DNA of 64,000 nucleotides, from contig VWZF01005821.1 of assembly GCA_013396755.1 (NCBI GenBank), positions 62,001 to 126,000 of the forward strand. The letters are read 5' to 3'. Every line of letters starts with the position of its first letter. The first letter of the stretch is position 1. The notes beneath the pieces are model-generated. The model had not been told where the DNA came from. It worked only from the letters and a program-made list of their open reading frames with translations, and ran no database searches. Below, piece after piece: positions 55,701-64,000 of the stretch. This DNA comes from Sclerurus mexicanus (Eukaryota > Chordata > Aves > Passeriformes > Furnariidae). The translations under genes and the position numbers were made by a program.

Positions 55701-58700
55701 TGCAAAAAGCCAAAAAATAAATCTTATTTTCAGTACTAATCAAGTAGGATGAACTGAATTGCTCTTTTATTGCTCTATAGAAGAGAAACAGTAGTGATAA
55801 ATGGAGGACTGGACTTGGTCAGAGTTGAAAAACGGCTTGATAGAATTCCTTTGCTGCTACCAGTTTACTCTCAGAATGTACCTGTGAGTCTTCCTTATTC
55901 AGCAGAATAATAGAAGAGATAGTGAGCAAGTGGGGATAAATGGCAAGGTAATCTGAGCTGTGCAGATGCATTCTTTATAATAAACAAAAAGAAACTCAAT
56001 CACATGAACAAAAGTAGATTTTTGAGAACAGGATACTCATATGCACTGGAAGTAGACAGTTCTGATCTTTAGGTTACTGTTGCTGAGAATCTGTGAGTAT
56101 GGACCAAAATTTAAAGTATGGAGCATATTTGGGATTAAATGAAAGCCTTCCTGAAACTAGTTGCAAAAATAACTTGGAATGAAAAAAGTAAGAGAAATTA
56201 AGGACAAAACATTTCTATCCCTCTGATTTGTCAAATAAATTACATGATTCATTTTGCTGGAATTCATGCCTGCCTTTAGAGTGAAATGGAAATTGTATTA
56301 TGCTTAACTTCCTTAAAAATAATATGAAAAAATTGCTTAATTTGTACTACTCTTGGTGTTCTGGGCTGTCTATATAGCTCTTGGTACTTATGAAAACCCA
56401 GTCTCTGAAGCTAAGGCTTATTCTTTGATCACCAGTTGGATTTTTCTGTTTACTCAGAGAAATATTTGTATTCAGTCTTTAGGGGGGAAAAAAGTCATAT
56501 AGATTTAATGAAATTATAATTCTGCTGCAGTAACCACATTTACAGATAATGATATTCAGGTCAAATAGAATGAATACTTTGATATTGTTTACTAGTAGAA
56601 CTACTAAATAGTTTTTATCCATATGAGATTAGACTAACTCCTCAAAAGTCAGCAAGGTCTAATGACTAGGTAGTGAGCTATTATGCATATGTGAATGTAA
56701 CAGGAAGAGAGATAAAATCCTATTCTACAGCCTTTAGAGATGTTAATTAATCAATATGGAAAAGACTCAAAGTGGTGCAAAGTAAACTTATTTTTTGCTT
56801 TTTGTCTTTCTCCAGAATTTAAAAAATTGTGGCTAATACAAAGATGTGTGACCAGATAGTAAAGAAATACTATTATTATTGGTTTTGTATAAAAAATTGT
56901 ATTTTTCTTCATAGAAGATGTGTGAAATAACCAAATCTGCATACTAGACTGATTATGCAGAATCTCTGTTATAGAATCTACATCACCTTCAGTCTCATAA
57001 AACTAAAGCACAGACTTTGAAGAGCAGGAAATCAGGCAGCTTTAATTATACAAATTTTGTTTGCATGAATTGCTGAAGGAATGAGGTGTTTTCTGGACAG
57101 GGGTTTAAATGCATGCTAATTAGAAAGTCTCTTAATATTTAGCCTAAAATTATATTCATGGTATTTGATATGCCAGCTTTGGTAGATATGTTAGAGCATC
57201 AAATATCTATTTTTAATGCAGAAATACCTACTGTTTTTAACGTAAGATAATTTGCAGTGAAGTTGCACTCAGTTTATAGAGTGATGTGGTATTAATGTGT
57301 TCTCTAGCCAGTAAAGGCAGGAATTCACTTGCAAGTCCATCATTGCCATGGTTTAGTTTCTGTCAAATAGTGTGTGAGATACAACAGCATTTCAGTGAGA
57401 ATGAACGCTGCAGTTCTCTCCCACTTGTTTTCTAATAAAATATTCCGAAATGCTGAATATTCTCAAAGCTTGCTTGTAATGGATGCTTTCCCAGCTTGAA
57501 TCTCTTTGTCTGTTTTCAACTGGCTGATCACTTCATTCCTTAATGTACCACAAGAGTGTCTCATAGTACAGTAAATGATCAGTATTACTGAATAGGTATT
57601 ACAGGTTTGGTAAAAGAGGAGAGAAAACTAAGAAACACAAACGTTGGAAGTCATGTCAGTTGTGCACCCTAATAGTACTGAAGAAACATGATTCTGTAAT
57701 TGGAAGATACCTAGGCCTGCTTTCAACTAGACGACTTTTTCATTTTTTTTGAAAAGTGAAGTCAGTGTTATTTTTTGCAAGATTTATTTTCACTGAAGTT
57801 AGCAAGTGGCATCTTGTAACCCAGAACCAAGTTGCCTCATTGATTCCTGTTTGTGTCAGTTTTTAGTATTTCTCTTTTGTATTAGGGAGTGCTTTTAATA
57901 GAATATTTTAATTTAAAGAAAATGGTAGTCATTTCTTTGCTATTTATATAGAATAGTACACTGAATATTAAGTATATTAAAATATTTCTAAGTACTTAGG
58001 CTGTGATAATGGAAAAGGTTCTTTTGTGGATTTTAAAACATTTACCTAAATTACTAAATTTTCTTCACTCTTTGTATTTTTCTCTATAGTGGTGATTAAA
58101 AGCTTTTACTGTGCAGATTGTGAAAAACTGTTTTAAGATGAGAACACTGATATGTTCTGGGAAAATATGCAGATTGCCATATAGTCCACAGTTATACTTT
58201 CCTGTTCTGAGGAAAAGTTAAAGCAATGTACATGTTTGGTGTGCATTCTGTTTACTGCCTTATGGAAATTGGAACTGTTTTGTCTCTTTCTAAATAATGT
58301 ACTAAACAAATGGATTTTATTTCTGAATTGAATTAAATCCTGATGTCCTAGTTTCACTGTTGAGAACTACATACCTCTTTACATTTTATTTTACTGCACA
58401 TCTTATGCCACTAAGTAAATAGCATGTGCCTTTTTGTAGTTTATGGGGCCCTAACTGTTAAGCACAATCACGAAAAAGATACTCTAAACTGTGAGGAAAC
58501 TTATGCAAAGGGAAAGTACAGTATAAAGGCAAACATGAAAAACAATAAAGTTTCTTGCAAGTATTTTTACCAGGTGGTTTTATGTTGCTAAATACAAGTG
58601 AAGATAAGTAGTAGCTGGGCAAATCACATGAATATAGCATCTAGTATAGATTATAAGATTTTTTAATGTAGATTTTTGGGAAATGATAGGAGGAAGCAAG

Positions 58701-59999
58701 GACTATTTGCACAAAATCAGCCTGTAGAGGCATGACAGCACTGCTAGGTTAAACTTCCTTTGAGAATGAAATACATGCTTTTTGTTTCAATAGTTTGGTG
58801 CTGGCACTGCAGTATAGCAGAGTTGGAATAATCAAGCAAGTCTTACTGGGTTTAATATATCAGTGATATTTCATACTGATTTATTGGAAGAAAAAAAGAA
58901 ACTGCTTGTGTTTTTCAAAAAGTTGGATAGGTTCATTATTATCAGAAACAGCACTGATAACACTATATGTTACTTTCCCTTTTTTAAATTTATTTTTAAA
59001 ATCTAGAAAGAACAGATGTCATTTGCCATATGAACCTAAAACCCATCCTCTGTTTTACGTTCAGATATACATTCATAAGTATATTGATAGGAATTAATCA
59101 TGGTAGTTCTAATGACTTGTTTTCCTTGTAGATTGGTATAGAAAAATATTTGTTTATGATATGTAGTAAGTCTTTAGAATAAGAAGCTATGGTTCTTATT
59201 TACTGAGCATTATATGTGAGAGTCCTTGTATCCTAAAGAAAGAAAATAATCTGATACCTGAATAATCTGGTGTCTAGAGGTATGTGATGCAATTTCCTTG
59301 TACTGTAGACACCTTCATGAGTATATTATGAATAAAGCAATTTTGCCTTTCTGATAAATAGACTTTTGGCTACAGATACTAGATGATACTTTCTGTCTTG
59401 TTTGGCTTTGTTAGTGTTCTCTTTCAAGGCTTTCCTCAACAGAAACATAATTTTAAATGACTGTGTATAAGGTCATAAAATTAAATAAATATCATTGACT
59501 CATTTTGTATGTTTTTCTCAGTAATTTTTATTAGATTTTTTTCTATATTAGAACTGTCCAAAGTCAATAGTTACAATGGACGCTCTTCTGAACAGCCCTG
59601 AATAATTGTCTTATTACAGTGTATATTAAAGCATATAATCTAAATGAAGGTATGCTCCATTTACCTTTACTTACAGTCTCATTATAGCTTGAGACTATGA
59701 GAGTTTAGTGTTTAGTATTATGAGCACACAGATTCTTAATGGTATAACTGACGAGCTTAGACAGAATACCCTGTAAGAGTGTAATCTTCTGCTTGACACA
59801 CAAGGCATTGAAGCTTCTAAGACCTCATTTACTATTCCTAGTGTCTTATTTCAACCACTCTTAATGTACTGGACAACCTTTAAATATGTCTAAATTGATC
59901 TTAAAATTTGATGTAAACTGTAGACTGTTAAGTAGAAACTTCCTAAAGTAGAATATGTTGGTACATCCAATTGCATCCAGCCTGACTGTATGAGGTTGT

Positions 60000-60970
60000 T
60001 ATGCCCTGGTCTCAAAGCCACATGCTTGGCTAGGTGTTTTCCTTTTATTTAAGACTCCAACAAGAGTTTTCACCCATGCAAAGTCTTGCAAAGTCTTTGG
60101 TTCTTTGATACCTTGAAAGCATGTCCAGAGAAAACTCTGCCATGCTTTCTCTTAGTGAATTTCTTTTAATTTATAGAGAAAACAGGTGTTTTGACAAGAG
60201 GGTTACAGGAGTAACATACAGCCAAGGAAAAAATTCCACAAAAGCATTACACTGAATAACAGGCTACTAGGAACAAAAGGACTTCTGTGCCTCCCTCCAA
60301 ACAGAATTCTGAGCTCTGCCTCTATACTTCCCAAGGGTTTTAGAAGCCAGCAGGCATCAATGTGGATCTCTGCACCAGCAAACACCAATCCTGTACAACT
60401 TAAGTGAAATATCATTCAATTGGTTTTAAGTTGCCCACAAGAAGAAGAAAAGAGTAAGGGAAGAAAAGAGAGAAGGAGTGAAGAAAGGGAGAAAGAGAGG
60501 AGAGAGCAATAGTTACTGCCAAGAGGTCACAGGTTTCGGGAGAGAAGGCTGGACAACAACAGGGACCTTGTGTGCCTTGTTTCTATGGTTTGGCTACCAT
60601 GGCCGCTCCCCCTCGCGATGGGACGTGTGGGTCAGTGGCCACTCAGTGCCCTCCCAGCTGCAGTGAGGGGTGCCACAGCCAGTCAGAGGCTCTGGGAGCT
60701 GGCCTTCCTTGAGTGGCAGGTGCCCCACTGGCTCCTGTTCCATGTGCCTTCTGGTACTGGAGGCCATGCTGGCTGCAGGCCTTTCCATGTGGACACAGTG
60801 CTGGTGACCTGTCCCCCACCACACATACAGACAAGATGGTTGATTTGACCCATCGGTCAAATGACCCAGTGAGGTACATATCTGGACTCTTAACAGAGGT
60901 CAGTCAGATCTCTTGGCCTGTAGAAGACTCACAGTAATAACTGTCCTTTCTGAGCTGTTTAACACTCACA
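60000..60970. mobile_element. Unclassified repeat-like, GC-richer block
   Basis: Contrast with the surrounding intron: a Pur-rich run at 60438-60506 (AAGAAGAAGAAAAGAG ... GAGAGGAGAGAG) and a GC-rich part at about 60540-60850 with CpGs (CCGCTCCCCCTCGCGATGGGACG). Overlapping open frames on both strands (60478-60937) share no recognisable domain, which suits transposon-derived or LTR-like sequence rather than a host exon. No ends or duplications were found. Confidence 0.35.
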
Positions 60971-63900
60971 GCCTCCTGAGAAAAAGCAAATAAGAGAAAC
61001 CTCTCCCCCAAAAATGACCTGCCTCTCTTTTCTCTCTGGAACACTTAATCTCTTTCACTAGTTAATTTTCTAACATTTTTTAAAGATGTTCTTTGGAAAT
61101 AAGATGACATTTTTTGTCAGTCATTTTAGCAAAAAATAGTACAGAGATACTTGAGATTAATTTCTATTTATGAGCTTAAGCCAGCATTAATTGTATGAAT
61201 TGGCATCTAATTTTAGAAGCATTTGGTTATTTGAATATTTTTGGCAATATGAACACAACAGGAAGAGTGTGGAGGTCACAGTGGGAAATAAGTTTGGGTA
61301 ACTGGATTCCCTTCTTGTCTTTTTCTGCTAAGGTTCATTACACTTTTCAGTATGAGTGACCCCTTCAATTTAAAGGACATCTCAGAAACTAATTGTTAGT
61401 GTTTGGCCTGAAGTACTCAGGCTGTTGTCAGAAAGTTACTTTTGATATGCAGTGTATGACTCAAAGCCTAGTATTTGTGATAGCTAATAAATTTCCATTG
61501 AAAAACATGTAAGGCTATTAATCTAGCTTATTGAGGATTTGCAGTACAGACTTGTGCAAGGCAGTTCTTTATTCTTAATTAAATTTTTTTTCTACAGAAT
61601 GTGGATTATGTTGTTTATATTCACCTACCAACAAGTTAGTGCTACTGTTAATACCTAAATTTATTTATTAAATATGGCAAGTCTAGCCACATGGAGATGT
61701 TGTGTGACCTTGATTGACACTGGCTTTAGGTATAGAGCTGTGTAACTTGTTTATGATACAAGTACTATATTGTGCTCTAGAGGTTTGAGGTTCATTAAGA
61801 TTTGTTTATTATACCTAAAAATGAATTAATTGGTTGCTGTCTGGTTTCTAGCTAGTTTGAAGGATATGTTAATGCTGCTTTCAGTAAGTAAATTATCTGC
61901 TTTGTTCAACTTTTTCTCAGAAATTATTTTGACATATTTTTATCAAGTGGAATGTTACCTTATGCAACTAGGAGCTCGCCTGTAGTGTGATTGCTACAAA
62001 TATATTAAGCTTGAAATGCCAGGTCAAGTTTCTTTGCAGAGATTTTTCTCGGAAAACTGTACATGCATGCCATTATAATCTGTGTTTCAGAGAGAAAAGG
62101 TATTTTCATCCTTGGACATTCAAGACTAAATCTGTAAGATGCTCATAGTACAATAGCTGTGTACTTTTTGCCCCTACACTGCAAACTATCTGCTTGCTCC
62201 AGTTTGTAGGGGATCTGCTTCTACAGTGCAGAGTAGTGTATTTTAATTAAGGTGGAATGTACCTGTCTTTTAGGGAGGCAGATATGTGAGATATGGACAT
62301 TCCCTTATTAGAGCAAACCAAACACCTGTTGTAATTGTAACTTCTATTGTTCATCTCCATTTTCTTAATTCTATTAAATATTAAACCTCTGTCTCTGACT
62401 ATGATGAGTTTATACGTGCTTATAAGAATAAGATCAGAACTATAAGAGTTGCTATTACTGTCGCCATTTGATCTGAAACTAATGTTTAAAGATGGTAGTT
62501 TAAATTAAATAAACACTTCCGTCACCTTAGATCTCAAATGGTTCAAAGTAAACGAAACACTAATCACGGATTAATAATTGTCATATCAATGTCCTGTGAT
62601 TTTTTTAGGATTATATGTAAGCAGTCCTTTTCCACAAGATTATTCTTCTAAAAAAATATAATGATGATCAAGAATTGTAGTTTGCACTGTTATTTTCTAT
62701 TAGAAATAGTAGTGGTCTGCTAAATGTCTCTTGCTCTGCACTGGTTTAGATATCTCAGTAGGTTTTCAGTGTGTGTTTCAGCCTCTGTATATATTTTTCT
62801 TTAATTTTGTATATATTATGTGAAATCAGCCCAATGTCTCATGTTGCATTCTTGCATCAAGTCTTTTTGTTATGTCTCCAAATACTTTTCAATAACTATT
62901 TACGCATGCCATTTTGACTTTCTTCTGTCTTCACTATAGCAACTATATTCTTGAATCTTTTTTCAGCCTGTATTATGTCTTATATTACTTTGACCTTTGT
63001 ACATTTAAAAGGATTCCATACTTTACTCATTTTATATTCATATTAGAAACAGATCTTAACATCATATTGGAAACTTACTAATTTGTGCTTCTCTGTAAAC
63101 CTTGCCACATCTGCTTTGCTGATAAATAGGTATGTATGCTATGGTTTTAGAGATTATGAAGTGAACAATCTTTTTTCTTCTTTCCTCATTGTGTTGCAGT
63201 TTAGAACTGTGATTCCAGACATGTTCAAATATTTGGTTAAAAATATAATTTTTAGTATGTGTGGAAAGTAATAACTATGCCATTGGCTTTAAGTACAGGG
63301 GTTTTTTTCCCTTGTGTGCCACAGTAACAGTTTTTTAAAATGTATTTTCTATTATTGTTAACCTGTGGATTTAAATATAGAGATTTACAGAAATACTACC
63401 TTTATACTTTCTAATGAAGAAATGTCATCTTATAGCGAAGTATATGTTCTTCTTGGAAAAGGCTTTTGTCATAATAGCTCTCAGAATAAAATTATAAGGT
63501 AATATTTTGTAGATTTCTCTAATGTACAAAAGAGGATTTTTTTTTTTCCTACTAACCTTCAGGTAAAATACGAGTCGTATTAGAAATAATTATGTGTCTA
63601 TATTTACAGAATTTTAGTGTAAATGTAAACAATAATAGCTTTCTATATTTATTGACAAAAGCATAAATCATGTCTGTGAGTGCCACATAAAGTCAATCTA
63701 GATCTATGTGTTGATTTAAAATTAAGTGGACACAGCAAAAGAATATTTTAAAAGTTGAACAGCTGCATTATTGTTTTTTGATTTGTACCTTATGTGCTCG
63801 CATCTTTTATCAGAAAGTAGATGCAAAAAGGCAACTCTGTATCATTTTTGTGGTGAAATAGCTTTAGTAAGTAGAATTATTGTCCCACGTCTCGACATAT

Positions 63901-64000
63901 GCTACATCTCATGCAAACTGAAAACCTGGATTGATAGTAAGGTAAATTGTAGCTGTCAAATACATGTCCCAACCACTTAATAATGAATCCATTGTGTTGG

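Larger units (their letters stand above)
44903..64000 (+). other. DIAPH3: Start of intron 16 of DIAPH3 (at least 19.1 kb)
   Basis: Begins GTGAGT. I looked for the next FH2 segment (human ...EEDIEEKKSIKKKIKELKFL) and found no matching exon to the end of the window. It contains an old CR1 at 47428-48000, an LTR-like block at 48600-49050, an RTE-like LINE at 50169-51033, an LTR scrap at 55608-55700 and a repeat-like block near 60000-60970. I recognise nothing in 44903-47427, 51047-55600, 55700-60000 and 60970-64000, which are A/T-rich with poly-T/A runs. Confidence 0.85.

Noticed and set aside
60478..60937. Several overlapping open frames on both strands
   Set aside because: No domain or splice context; the GC-rich sequence simply has few stops.
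1..64000. CRISPR arrays, tRNA or rRNA genes, bacterial-type operons
   Set aside because: None seen; all structure fits a vertebrate intron-rich gene with retroelements.

Overview
The window is vertebrate nuclear DNA, almost certainly from a bird. It carries a split gene with canonical GT-AG introns, several 5'-truncated CR1 LINEs of the avian type (including a CR1-Y-like copy), and relics of avian endogenous retrovirus LTRs. One LINE fragment is not CR1 and resembles the RTE clade; I know of no such element in chicken, so a non-galliform bird is likely. The species cannot be named from the sequence.

The only host gene I can support is a partial DIAPH3 (diaphanous-related formin 3, mDia2) on the + strand. 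Sixteen coding exons (labelled e1-e16 here; local numbering) lie between 181 and 44902. They join in one uninterrupted frame of 639 codons plus one base, from just after the N-terminal tail to the start of the FH2 domain. The order is: N-terminal linker and GTPase-binding region (e1-e3), armadillo-type DID/FH3 (e4-e9), dimerisation helices (e10-e11), coiled coil (e12-e14), proline-rich FH1 plus the start of FH2 (e15), and more FH2 (e16). The promoter and first coding exon lie to the left; the rest of FH2 and the DAD tail lie to the right. No open reading frame in the window supports a second host gene.

Layout: 1-11240 holds e1 and an 11-kb intron with a roughly 3.1-kb antisense CR1 carrying a nested solo LTR, an LTR-like block and a gag-like relic. 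11241-26503 holds e2-e8, with a CR1-Y-like element in intron 3. 26504-37523 is a second 11-kb intron with two CR1 copies, two same-family ERV LTR pieces and a separate LTR bounded by a 5-bp target duplication. 37524-44902 holds the compact cluster e9-e16. 44903-64000 is the start of an intron of at least 19 kb holding an old CR1, an LTR-like block with a TATA box, the RTE-like fragment and other repeat debris.

Most notable points: (1) the e10-e11 intron is a minor-spliceosome AT-AC intron, with a perfect-looking U12 donor, a branch site and an AC acceptor, and the frame only works with these ends; (2) a CR1 copy begins about ten bases inside that intron, directly after the U12 donor motif; (3) the RTE-like fragment at 50169-51033 has perfect 13-bp target duplications and a trinucleotide tail; (4) a perfect 16-bp inverted repeat lies in intron 11.
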